Source: Bacillota bacterium
GTDB lineage: Bacteria; Bacillota; Clostridia; Oscillospirales; Ruminococcaceae
Direction: 5' to 3'
Length of the DNA: 64,000 nucleotides
NCBI GenBank assembly: GCA_023421245.1
Contig: JAEZTV010000015.1
Location: 31,608-95,607, forward strand
Made by a program: the position numbers and the translations under genes. Below, one piece after another: positions 35,533 to 43,679 of this stretch (the stretch's first letter is position 1; every line of letters starts with the position of its first letter). The notes beneath the pieces are model-generated. The model was given only the letters and a program-made list of their open reading frames with translations, searched no databases and was not told where the DNA came from.

Positions 35533-35732
35533 TGCTTTTGCTTTCGCTGTTTGTGTTGTGTGCAGGGCTGTTTCAACTGCTCGCACCGCAGGTATGGTAT
35601 GAGATAACCCAAGGATGGAAGTCCTATAGCGCTGCCGACCCATCCGACCTGTTCATCAAGGTAACGCGCATCACCGGCGCGGTATTTGTCTTCGTTGGTC
35701 TGGGCGGCGCAGTGTTAAGTTTTGTCCTGTAA
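35529..35732 (+). CDS. Small two-segment membrane protein, DUF6199-like
   Basis: 67 residues with two membrane segments (about 3-20 and 47-66) flanking WYEITQGWKSYSAADPSDLFIKVTRITG. The W-x-x-x-x-GWK...DPSDL...R-x-x-G pattern fits the DUF6199 family of small Firmicutes membrane proteins. Function unknown. Starts four bases before the end of the preceding gene. Confidence 0.7.
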   Translation: MMLLLSLFVLCAGLFQLLAPQVWYEITQGWKSYSAADPSDLFIKVTRITGAVFVFVGLGGAVLSFVL

Positions 35733-35799
35733 CAGCGAATCTGTGTAAAATAAAGACCCGGCCTGCGGAGGCCCAAACCCTTGTCTCTCACGCAATAAA

Positions 35800-35833
35800 A
35801 AAGTCCGTACCGGTAACCATCGGTACGGACTTT
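35800..35833. terminator. Terminator after the metG-tatD unit
   Basis: AAAGTCCGTACCG (35800-35812) pairs with CGGTACGGACTTT (35821-35833), A-run before and T after, so active in both directions. Confidence 0.8.
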
Positions 35834-35877
35834 GCTGTTTATGAGGTAATAAAGCTTGTTGCTTGAAGATGTTACTT

Positions 35878-36057
35878 AATGTCTGCTGAATAATTCAGAA
35901 CTGCAGCCGCTGTGCGGCGTGAAAAGTATTTTTGAATTAAGGAAGTGCAAGGTTTTTAAAAAAAAATCCAGATTCATAGACATCAAGGAATTCCTGTATT
36001 GATAAAAAGGGCTTGTCCCAACCGTTTTTATCAATTGTGTGCTTTGGCATAGGCGTT
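35878..36057. repeat. Interspersed repeat family C, copy 2
   Basis: Same block order as copy 1 at 10430-10575, with about 30 extra bases (35939-35971, A-rich) between TTTGAATTA and TTCATAGACATCAAGGAAT. The ATTGATAAAAA/TTTTTATCAAT hairpin is exact; the second hairpin becomes GTGC-TTTG-GCAT and the outer stem keeps most pairs with G-T wobbles. The repeat ends on the TTA that is the stop codon of the CAP-domain gene. Confidence 0.7.
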
Positions 36058-36967
36058 ACTTAAATGTACCGAATTCCTGTACGGCGTAGGCGACCTGACC
36101 TTTGCCCTGCACATAGCCGTAGTATACGCCAATACCTACATGGGTATAGACCTCCCGCACCATGTTCTCGTAATGGCCGGGGCTGTTGGTCCACAAATCC
36201 ATAAAGTATGTGGAGCTGGGTGCCATGCCGGTGGTCTTGGCAAGGTTTTCGCCCAGATACGAGTATCCGCTGAGCGGAACCTCTACCTTAAACACGCTGT
36301 CCCATGCGCCGCCGTCGGGTCGGGAGTGCGCAAAGTAGTTGTAATCGTACATCTCTTTTGCGCGGATGCGCGCACCCGCCGAAAGCGAGGAGCTCTTTTT
36401 CAGTTCACTGAGTCCCTGCGATACCCGCAGCTCGTTGAGCTGATTAAAGATTTCATCCTCGACGCTGGAATAAAAACTGGTGTTAGAAGACTTGGAAGTG
36501 TCATCGCTCAGGCGCGGGCCGTAATCCACCTCGGTGCCGGAGGCAGGCTTGGACGAAGCTGCGGCAGAGCTTGCTGCCTTAGAGCTGCTGGCTTTGGAAG
36601 AGGTGCTTGGCGCTGCTGCCTTAGAACTCGCAGCCTTAGAGGAGCTTGCAGCCTTGGAGGAACTGATAGCCTTCGAAGAGCTTGCCGCCTTAGACGACGG
36701 GCTTTCCGGCTTTGCCTCCTTGATGGATGAGGTTTTGTCAGACGCTGTGCTCTGCTGCGCTTTGGATGCATCATCCTCCAGGATAGAGGAAGGGATGCCC
36801 GATGTCGTACCGCCCACTGCCGGTTCTTCCATAACGATGTTTTCGGATGAGGGGTCAGACAATGATGAATCAACAACCGTGCCATCATCGGCACAGGAAA
36901 ACAGCAAGAGAGAAAGAGCCATCAGCAGGCAGGGAACGACAACAAGGCGTTTTGTGGTTCTTCGCAT
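36056..36967 (-). CDS. CAP-domain (SCP/PR-1) lipoprotein with Ser/Ala/Lys-rich linker
   Basis: 303 residues from ATG 36967 (GGAAAGGA upstream). Signal peptide with lipobox LLFSCADDG. Residues about 65-165 are low complexity, with many repeats of SSKAA. The C-terminal 130 residues are a CAP domain: VEDEIFNQLNELRVSQGLSELK, AKEMYDYNYFAHSRPDG (with His), GENLAKT and WTNSPGHYENM (with His). The two His and Glu form the cavity seen in YkwD/SCP proteins of spore-formers. Possible role in the spore coat or envelope; no enzymatic activity is established. The linker should hold the domain off the membrane or span the wall. Confidence 0.88.
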   Translation of the reverse strand: MRRTTKRLVVVPCLLMALSLLLFSCADDGTVVDSSLSDPSSENIVMEEPAVGGTTSGIPSSILEDDASKAQQSTASDKTSSIKEAKPESPSSKAASSSKAISSSKAASSSKAASSKAAAPSTSSKASSSKAASSAAASSKPASGTEVDYGPRLSDDTSKSSNTSFYSSVEDEIFNQLNELRVSQGLSELKKSSSLSAGARIRAKEMYDYNYFAHSRPDGGAWDSVFKVEVPLSGYSYLGENLAKTTGMAPSSTYFMDLWTNSPGHYENMVREVYTHVGIGVYYGYVQGKGQVAYAVQEFGTFK

Positions 36968-37314
36968 TGATATCATCCTTTCCCAGTGATTATAGTATGT
37001 TTCGGCTAATAATAAGAATAGTTTAGCCAAAACAGAATGTTGCGGCTCATTGTACACGTAACACCGTATCTGTAAGCAGAGTATCGGTGCAAGCGGGGGT
37101 AGGGGATGCTGCCGCAACAAGTTAGTTTACATTTTAGCACAGTTTACATAAAAGCTCAAAATAAAATATTACCATTCCTTTGCTTCTTGCGTGTTCCCGC
37201 TGATATAGAGCAAAAACCTTGCAGATATGGTGGATTTACAAATAGATTGTTTTTTTTGTTCTGGTTTTTTGTTATAATATGAACAAATTTAAAAATAGCG
37301 AGGGAGGACATGCT
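36968..37314. other. Divergent promoter region, CAP lipoprotein/nitroreductase
   Basis: 347 bases, AT-rich. A likely nitroreductase -10 TATAAT lies at 37274-37279 after a long T-rich tract. No longer hairpin or gene is seen. Confidence 0.4.
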
Positions 37315-37890
37315 GTGTTTAACGAATTGGTGCTGCATAACCGAAGCTACCGCAGTTTTGCCGAGGATCATCCGGTCGGACGGGATGACCTGTTTTGGCT
37401 TGTGTCGCTTGCGCGCCTTTCCCCCTCGGCAGGCAACATTCAGCCGCTCAAGTATTTTTTAAGCAGCGAGCAGCAGACAAACGAGCTGATCTACCCGCTG
37501 CTCAGGTGGATGGACGGCAATCGCGGCAAGGATGGCTGCGAGCACGGAAAGCCCGCGGCATACATCTGTATGTTTGTGGATATGAACCTTGTACCGGTAC
37601 AATCCTCCGCCTATGTAGATGCCGGCATTGCGGCACAGACCATTCTGCTTGGTGCGTGCGAAAAAGGTCTGGGCGGATGTATTGTTACTGGCTTTGACCG
37701 AACCCGCCTCAAGCAAGCGCTGATGGTAACAATCGGCGCGTATGAACCATTGCTTATCATCGCGCTGGGCAAGCCGTATGAGGATATTACGCTAGAGGAA
37801 TCGGGCTATGATACCGGGTGTTACCGAAACGAGCAAGGCGTGCGCCATGTGCCGAAACGTCAGCTGGCCGATATCGTCATCGGTATATAA
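37315..37890 (+). CDS. Nitroreductase-family protein
   Basis: FMN-dependent oxidoreductase of the nitroreductase family, 191 residues. The N-terminal LHNRSYRSFAEDHPV gives the conserved R-(S/T)-x-R phosphate-binding residues; PSAGNIQPLKYF is the P-S-x-x-N-x-Q-x-x FMN motif; GIAAQTILLGACEKGLGGC is the central helix and IIALGKPYE the last strand. GTG 37315 is preferred because GGAGG lies seven bases upstream. Substrate unknown. Confidence 0.87.
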   Translation: MFNELVLHNRSYRSFAEDHPVGRDDLFWLVSLARLSPSAGNIQPLKYFLSSEQQTNELIYPLLRWMDGNRGKDGCEHGKPAAYICMFVDMNLVPVQSSAYVDAGIAAQTILLGACEKGLGGCIVTGFDRTRLKQALMVTIGAYEPLLIIALGKPYEDITLEESGYDTGCYRNEQGVRHVPKRQLADIVIGI

Positions 37891-37931
37891 GAAACGACAA
37901 AGCAATACGATAAAATGAAAGGGTTGAAACT

Positions 37932-38606
37932 ATGTCGAAATTTATTCCGGAGATACAGGGAACCCTGCGCAAGTTTATGCTAAATGTTCCTGAAGAGATA
38001 CGAGAAGCAAGCGGTATTCGCATCTTTGGCAAACGAATCCGCTCCATCGTCTTTACCACCGATATCTGCATCATCCGCAACATCAATGCCGATGCGGTCA
38101 TTGCGGTATACCCGTTTACCCCGCAGCCCGTTATTACGCAGGCGGTAATGCTGGCGGCGGATATCCCCGTGTTCTGCGGCGTAGGCGGCGGCCTTACACA
38201 GGGTACACGTGTGATTAACCTTGCTCTGCACGCAGAGTTTCAGGGCGCCATTGGCGTGGTGCTTAATGCGCCCACCTCCAACCGTTCACTCAAACGGGTA
38301 AAAGAGCGTATTGACATCCCCATCGTGATTACCGTTGTAAACGAGCAGGACGATATCGGCGCACGTCTGGAAGCGGGGGCGGATATCCTAAACGTATCGG
38401 CCGCCTCTAAAACACCCGGCATTGTGGCAAAGATACGAGAGGAGTTCCCTCTTGTGCCTATAATTGCAACCGGCGGCCCCACAGTCGAGAGCATTAAACG
38501 CACCATCGCGGCAGGCGCAAATGCCATTACCTGGACTCCGCCCACAAGCGGTGAAATCTTTACCCAAGTAATGGACGAGTACCGCGCGGGCAAGCCTCAC
38601 CCCTAA
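37932..38606 (+). CDS. Conserved TIM-barrel protein, function unknown
   Basis: 224 residues with alternating strand/helix pattern of a (beta/alpha)8 barrel: IRSIVFTTDICIIRNINADAV, PVFCGVGGG, AIGVVLNAPTS, IPIVITVVN, AGADILNVSAA and PIIATGGPT...AGANAITWTPPT, where the last two resemble the phosphate-binding strands 7 and 8 of flavin- or nucleotide-binding barrels such as IMPDH-type enzymes. Relatives are common in Firmicutes and usually annotated just as hydrolase without proof. Located 41 bases after the nitroreductase, with GAAAGGG upstream, so possibly cotranscribed. Confidence 0.7.
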   Translation: MSKFIPEIQGTLRKFMLNVPEEIREASGIRIFGKRIRSIVFTTDICIIRNINADAVIAVYPFTPQPVITQAVMLAADIPVFCGVGGGLTQGTRVINLALHAEFQGAIGVVLNAPTSNRSLKRVKERIDIPIVITVVNEQDDIGARLEAGADILNVSAASKTPGIVAKIREEFPLVPIIATGGPTVESIKRTIAAGANAITWTPPTSGEIFTQVMDEYRAGKPHP

Positions 38607-38729
38607 GGCCGGGAGATTGATGCCGCCCCAGTGAATTATACAATCTACACAGTCGCCGTAAAAAAGCGGGCGAGAAGTTGTGCTAAGCTACAATGTTGCA
38701 GCAGTCATGTATTTTTATGCACATAACTC

Positions 38730-38757
38730 TTGTAAATTGCAGTTTTTAATGTATAAT
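38730..38757 (+). promoter_or_regulatory. Promoter of the arginine cluster
   Basis: -35 TTGTAA (38730-38735), 16-base spacer, -10 TATAAT (38752-38757). The AT-rich stretch around 38748-38768 (TGTATAATTATTAACA) resembles an arginine-repressor box half-site pair, but this is weak. Confidence 0.55.
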
Positions 38758-38855
38758 TATTAACATCATAGATTGTTTACACATTTTAATACAACTACGC
38801 AGGACGCAGATGAACCGGTCTGCAACTTTACATTATTGAAGTGAGGTTTTTATGT

Positions 38856-40064
38856 ATGCAGAAGTTTAACAAGGTAGTGCTCGCGTACTCCGGCGGGCTG
38901 GATACGTCGATTATTATTCCGTGGCTCAAGGAAAACTACGGCTGCGAGGTAATCGCCGTTGCGGCGGATGTCGGGCAGGGCAAGGAACTGACGGGCCTTA
39001 ACGAAAGGGCGATTAACACCGGCGCATCCAAGCTGTATATCGAGGATTTAACCGACGAGTTTGTCAATGACTATATCTTTGAGACGCTCAAAGCAGGTGC
39101 CGTATACGAAAACAAATATCTGCTCGGAACCTCGTTTGCGCGCCCCATCATCGCAAAGCGCATTGTTGAGATCGCCCTTGCGGAAGGCGCGGATGCAATC
39201 GCGCACGGCTGCACCGGTAAGGGCAACGATCAGGTGCGGTTTGAGCTTGCCATCAAGGCGTTTGCCCCGAATATGCCGATTGTTGCACCCTGGAGAACCT
39301 GGGAGCTTAAAAGCCGCGAGGATGAGATTGCGTATGCCGAGGAACGCAATGTGCCCATTACCATTACCAGAGAGACCAACTACTCCAAGGATATGAACAT
39401 CTGGCATCTTTCGCATGAGGGGCTTGATTTGGAAGACCCCGCAAACGAGCCGGATTATGATAAGATTTTGGAGCTTGGCGTTTCGCCGGAAAAGGCACCC
39501 GACAAGCCAACCTATGTCAGCATCGGGTTTGAAAAAGGCGTGCCGGTCAGCGTGGACGGCGAGAAGCTGCCGGGAACCGACATCATCAAAAAGCTCAACA
39601 AGCTGGGCGGTGCAAACGGTATCGGTATTGTGGATATGGTGGAAAACCGTCTGGTTGGCATGAAGAGCCGCGGCGTGTACGAAACCCCCGGCGGCACCAT
39701 TCTTTATCACGCGCACGAGGTGCTCGAGAGCATCTGCCTTGACCGCGATACCCAGCACTATAAGCAGCAGGTTGCGATTAAGTTTGCCGAACTTGTATAT
39801 AACGGCCAGTGGTACACACCGCTGCGCGAGGCGCTGAGCGCGTTTGTAGACACCACACAGGCTACCGTTACGGGTGAAGTAAAGGTAAAGCTTTACAAGG
39901 GCAATATTATTAACGCGGGCGTAACAAGCCCCTATACGCTGTACAGCGAGGATATCGCCACCTTTGGTGAGGATGAGGTTTATAACCAGAACGACTCCGC
40001 AGGCTTCATTAACCTGTTTGGCCTGCCCATTAAGGTAAAGGCGTTGGCGGAAGGTAAACAGTAG
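38856..40064 (+). CDS. argG: Argininosuccinate synthase
   Basis: 402 residues from ATG 38856 (GAGGT upstream). Joins citrulline and aspartate at the cost of ATP to argininosuccinate. N-terminal P-loop-like motif LAYSGGLDTSI, later CTGKGNDQVRFE, TRETNYSKDMNIWH and KSRGVYETPGG are diagnostic. First gene of the arginine cluster; argH follows after a 167-base gap with a repeat. Probably repressed by ArgR/AhrC when arginine is plentiful (inference from pathway). Confidence 0.98.
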   Translation: MQKFNKVVLAYSGGLDTSIIIPWLKENYGCEVIAVAADVGQGKELTGLNERAINTGASKLYIEDLTDEFVNDYIFETLKAGAVYENKYLLGTSFARPIIAKRIVEIALAEGADAIAHGCTGKGNDQVRFELAIKAFAPNMPIVAPWRTWELKSREDEIAYAEERNVPITITRETNYSKDMNIWHLSHEGLDLEDPANEPDYDKILELGVSPEKAPDKPTYVSIGFEKGVPVSVDGEKLPGTDIIKKLNKLGGANGIGIVDMVENRLVGMKSRGVYETPGGTILYHAHEVLESICLDRDTQHYKQQVAIKFAELVYNGQWYTPLREALSAFVDTTQATVTGEVKVKLYKGNIINAGVTSPYTLYSEDIATFGEDEVYNQNDSAGFINLFGLPIKVKALAEGKQ

Positions 40065-40099
40065 GGCTTGTTTTTCTCACATATTCCTTAACAGAACAA

Positions 40100-40190
40100 A
40101 ATGCACAATGCACAATGCACGGGGCGACCATTGGTCGCCCGCAGTGTTTCACGGGCAAAAGGCTGATAGCCCACCCCTTACGGGCTGAAA
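40100..40190. repeat. Tandem TGCACAA unit plus two hairpins between argG and argH
   Basis: ATGCACAATGCACAATGCAC (40101-40120), then hairpin GGGCGACC-ATT-GGTCGCCC (40122-40140) and AGCCC/GGGCT with loop (40168-40186). Resembles dispersed repeats known from Ruminococcaceae genomes; no second copy in this window. Confidence 0.55.
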
Positions 40191-40231
40191 TAATTCAAAC
40201 CAAGCAAACACAGAATAAGGAGAACTTAACG

Positions 40232-41614
40232 ATGAAGCTGTGGCAGGGACGTTTTTCCAAGGAGGTCGATTCCGCGGTCAATGACTTTAACTCCTCCATT
40301 TCGTTCGATGCGCGCATGGTGCGGCAGGATATTATGGGCAGCATCGCCCATGCTGCCATGCTTGGCGAAACCGGTGTTATTGATAAAAACGAGGTGGAGC
40401 AGCTTTGTGACGGTTTAGCGCAGCTGCTGGACGATCTTGAGCGCGGCACGCTTATAATTGATCCTGCCTCGGAGGATATCCACACCTTTATCGAAGGGGA
40501 GTTGACCGCGCGGCTTGGGGATGCGGGCAAGCGTCTGCACACCGCACGCAGCCGAAACGATCAGGTGGCACTTGATTTACGGATGTATCTCAAGGACGAG
40601 ATTGCGGGACTTAAGGCGCTTGTAGTGGGGCTGGTTGATGCGGTGCTTGCGCAGGCCGTGCAGCACACCCAAACGGTACTGTGCGGGTATACCCATCTGC
40701 AGCGCGCGCAGCCTATTACCTTTGCGCACCATTTGATGGCGTATGTGCAGATGCTGCTGCGCGACCTTGACCGTCTTGGCCACGCCTATGCGCAGTGTGA
40801 TGTTATGCCGCTTGGCAGTGGTGCACTGGCGGGAACCACCTATCCCATCGACCGTCTGCTTACCGCACAAAAACTTGGGTTTTCGCAGGTGTCCCGCAAC
40901 TCGCTCGACGGCGTATCCGACCGCGATTTTGTCATAGAGCTTGCGGGCGCGCTGTCAATTTTGATGATGCACCTGTCGCGGTTTAGTGAGGAGATTATTC
41001 TGTGGTGCTCGTGGGAGTTTAAGTATATCGAGCTTGATGATGCTTACGCCACCGGCTCAAGCATCATGCCGCAGAAAAAGAACCCCGATATTGCCGAGCT
41101 TGTGCGCGGGAAAACGGGGCGGGTATACGGCGATTTGGTTACCCTGCTTTCGATGATGAAATCGCTGCCCCTTGCCTATAACAAGGATATGCAGGAGGAT
41201 AAGGAAGCGATCTTTGACGCGGTGGATACCGCAAAGCTCTGCCTTGAAACCTTTGCCCCCATGATTGCAACGATGCGCGTGCTGCCCGAGAATATGCGTG
41301 CGGCCGCGGCGAAGGGCTTTATTAATGCCACAGACTGTGCGGACTATCTGACCAAAAAAGGGATGCCGTTTCGCGACGCGTATAAGGCGGTAGGCAGCCT
41401 TGTGGCATATTGCATCCAAAAAGGCCATACACTGGAGAGCCTTTCGCTGGACGAATATAAGGCGATATGCGCACTGTTTGATGAGGATATCTATGGTGCC
41501 GTAGACCTTCTTACCTGTGTGCGGGGCAGAAACATCATCGGTGGCCCTGCGCCGGAACAGGTGAGCGCGGAGATTGCACGTGCAAACGAGACATTGAATA
41601 CGTACCGTTCATAG
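40232..41614 (+). CDS. argH: Argininosuccinate lyase
   Basis: 460 residues from ATG 40232 (AAGGAGAA upstream), splitting argininosuccinate into arginine and fumarate. Fumarase/aspartase superfamily motifs: TARSRNDQVALDLRMYL, GYTHLQRAQPITFAHH (His acid), and the signature GSSIMPQKKNPDIAEL containing the catalytic Ser. Length is standard. The upstream in-frame ORF extension to 40115 crosses a repeat and is rejected. Confidence 0.98.
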   Translation: MKLWQGRFSKEVDSAVNDFNSSISFDARMVRQDIMGSIAHAAMLGETGVIDKNEVEQLCDGLAQLLDDLERGTLIIDPASEDIHTFIEGELTARLGDAGKRLHTARSRNDQVALDLRMYLKDEIAGLKALVVGLVDAVLAQAVQHTQTVLCGYTHLQRAQPITFAHHLMAYVQMLLRDLDRLGHAYAQCDVMPLGSGALAGTTYPIDRLLTAQKLGFSQVSRNSLDGVSDRDFVIELAGALSILMMHLSRFSEEIILWCSWEFKYIELDDAYATGSSIMPQKKNPDIAELVRGKTGRVYGDLVTLLSMMKSLPLAYNKDMQEDKEAIFDAVDTAKLCLETFAPMIATMRVLPENMRAAAAKGFINATDCADYLTKKGMPFRDAYKAVGSLVAYCIQKGHTLESLSLDEYKAICALFDEDIYGAVDLLTCVRGRNIIGGPAPEQVSAEIARANETLNTYRS

Positions 41615-41629
41615 AGAAGGGGACAGACG

Positions 41630-42598
41630 ATGAGCAGACAGAAGAATAAGGGCTATTTTGAGGAGATCATCGAACTCAACGGAATCCGGCAGTACCTGCT
41701 GCATGTACCGTCGCAGCAAAAGGCGGTTATCCTCCACCTGCATGGCGGGCCGGGGCAGTCGCAGGCGCACTATGCTTTTTGCACGAGGGCGCAGCGTGAC
41801 TACGCCACGTATGTTTATTACGATCAGCGCGGCGCTGGTAAAACGCAGCAGCTAAGCAAAACACCGACTGCAGACATAACGCTTGAGCACCTTATTGAGG
41901 ATTTACGGCTCACTATTCAGCATGTAAAGGAACGGTATGCTACCGAGAATGTGGTGCTGCTGGGTCATTCGTGGGGCTCGGTGCTCGGAACAAGTTACAT
42001 CCTGCACTACCCGGGCGATGTAAAGGGCTTCATCGGTGTGGGGCAGGTGGTAGATTTATTAAGGGGCGAGCAGATTGGTGTTGAAAAGCTCAAAGAGATA
42101 ATAGAGCGCAAAGGAAGCAAACATGACCTTAAGGCTCTTGCCCGTCTTGCAAACTACCCCTGCGGCGATTCGACGAATGAGTTTATCAAGCAGCTTGGGC
42201 GTGTTCGCTCGTTACAAAGCAGGTACGGCCTTGCGGTTCATGTTCCGCGTGTGCTGAAGGCGGCAATCAAAAGCCCGATTTTTCGCCCTGCGGATCTCGT
42301 TACCCTTGCGTCCTCGTTTAAGCCAAACTTAAAGCTAATTGAATCACTGCTGCACTACAGCATTCTGTCGATTTCGGATTATCAAACGCCCGTCTGCTTT
42401 GTGCTGGGCGAAAACGACTGGCAGGTACCAAGCGTACTTGCGGCAGAGTATTTTGAGGGCATCAACGCCCCGTTTAAGGAACTGCATTGGGTAAAGAACG
42501 CGGGGCATATGACCGATTTTGACAACCCGTACGGCTTTCACGAAGCGGTTGAGGCATGCTTGCGAGGGATATTTGCAGCAACAATAAACAACGATTAG
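41630..42598 (+). CDS. Alpha/beta-hydrolase, proline iminopeptidase-like
   Basis: 322 residues with oxyanion-hole motif HLHGGPGQSQAHYAF, DQRGAGKT, nucleophile elbow GHSWGSVLG (Ser about 119), acid in LGENDWQVPS and His in NAGHMTDFD. The HGGPG and GHSWGS signatures are those of S33 proline iminopeptidases, which release N-terminal proline from small peptides. It lies between argH (15 bases) and argC (12 bases), i.e. in the operon, which is unusual for arginine genes; it may supply proline/ornithine-linked amino acids or be a neutral insertion. Confidence 0.87.
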   Translation: MSRQKNKGYFEEIIELNGIRQYLLHVPSQQKAVILHLHGGPGQSQAHYAFCTRAQRDYATYVYYDQRGAGKTQQLSKTPTADITLEHLIEDLRLTIQHVKERYATENVVLLGHSWGSVLGTSYILHYPGDVKGFIGVGQVVDLLRGEQIGVEKLKEIIERKGSKHDLKALARLANYPCGDSTNEFIKQLGRVRSLQSRYGLAVHVPRVLKAAIKSPIFRPADLVTLASSFKPNLKLIESLLHYSILSISDYQTPVCFVLGENDWQVPSVLAAEYFEGINAPFKELHWVKNAGHMTDFDNPYGFHEAVEACLRGIFAATINND

Positions 42599-42610
42599 GC
42601 GGCATAAATC

Positions 42611-43549
42611 ATGAAGAAAAAGGTTTTTATCGACGGGCGGGAGGGAACGACCGGCTTGCAGATTGTACAGCGGCTGGAGCACCGGCCGGAGCTTGAACTG
42701 CTTGCTATCGACAATGCAAAACGCAAGGATGTTTCGGAGCGCAAGCGCCTTATTAACGAAGCAGATGTGGTATTTCTGTGTCTGCCCGACGATGCGGCAA
42801 GAGAATCAGTGTTGCTGGTGGAAAATGACAGCACCATTATTATCGATGCCTCTACCGCACACCGTACGCAGGCAGAGTGGGCATACGGCTTGCCGGAGCT
42901 TGACAGTGCGTTTCGCGGTGCCATAAAAGCAGGCAAGCGCATTGCGGTACCCGGCTGCTACGCTACGGGCTTTGTGTCAATTGTCTACCCGCTTGTGCAG
43001 CTTGGCATTCTGCCAAAGGACTATCCTGTCAGCGCATACGGTATATCGGGCTACAGCGGCGGCGGTAACAAGATGATTGCCGCGTATGAGGATGCAAACC
43101 GTGACAGGCAGTGCGACAGCCCGCGGCACTATGCGCTTTCGCTTACGCATAAGCATGTACCCGAGATGCACCGATATTCGGGGCTTGGGCATGCGCCGCT
43201 GTTTAGTCCCATTGTATGTGACTACTACAGCGGGATGACGGTAAGCGTGCCGCTTTATGCCGCTATGCTGCATGCCCGCCTTACCCCTGCCGGCCTTGCG
43301 GCGCAGTATGCCGCTTATTACGAGGGACAGCCGTTTGTAAGCGTGTTTGCGCATGATACGCTGGCGGACGGGGCAATCTATACTAATACCCTTTCGGGCA
43401 CCAATCGGCTGGAGATTATTGTTTGCGGCAACGACGAGAACCTTACCGTTGTGTCTCGGTTTGATAATCTCGGCAAAGGAGCGTCGGGTGCTGCGGTACA
43501 GTGTATGAACATCGCACTCGGCCTGTGTGAGACAACAGGGCTTACATAG
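42611..43549 (+). CDS. argC: N-acetyl-gamma-glutamyl-phosphate reductase (short, type 2)
   Basis: 312 residues, NADPH-dependent reductase of the arginine pathway. Start MKKKVFIDGREGTTGLQI has the G-x-x-G-x-x-G-like nucleotide loop; catalytic Cys lies in VPGCYATGF (about residue 117); the late SLTHKHVPEM contains the active-site His. The length and the opening VFIDG-x-(E/A)-GTTG identify the short AGPR type 2 class instead of the 340-residue type. Confidence 0.96.
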   Translation: MKKKVFIDGREGTTGLQIVQRLEHRPELELLAIDNAKRKDVSERKRLINEADVVFLCLPDDAARESVLLVENDSTIIIDASTAHRTQAEWAYGLPELDSAFRGAIKAGKRIAVPGCYATGFVSIVYPLVQLGILPKDYPVSAYGISGYSGGGNKMIAAYEDANRDRQCDSPRHYALSLTHKHVPEMHRYSGLGHAPLFSPIVCDYYSGMTVSVPLYAAMLHARLTPAGLAAQYAAYYEGQPFVSVFAHDTLADGAIYTNTLSGTNRLEIIVCGNDENLTVVSRFDNLGKGASGAAVQCMNIALGLCETTGLT

Positions 43550-43679
43550 GGATTACGGACAGAGGGCTTTGAAAAAGCCGTTGCTCAGTGAACCATACAT
43601 AGGCGTTTGCCCTGCAAAATAAGGGAATGGGGCAATGCAAAACGCGGGGAATTTTCCGCTTGGAAAGGACAGAGCAGGG

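Noticed and set aside
36140..36730. Plus-strand open frame opposite the CAP-domain gene
   Set aside because: Caused by the repetitive Ser/Ala/Lys codons of the real gene; no plausible protein.
40101..40120. Short CRISPR-like tandem repeat
   Set aside because: Only three adjacent 7-8 base units without spacers; no cas genes in the window.
40115..40231. N-terminal extension of ArgH
   Set aside because: Encoded by the tandem/hairpin repeat; all ArgH proteins start near MKLWQGRFSK, which has its own AAGGAGAA.
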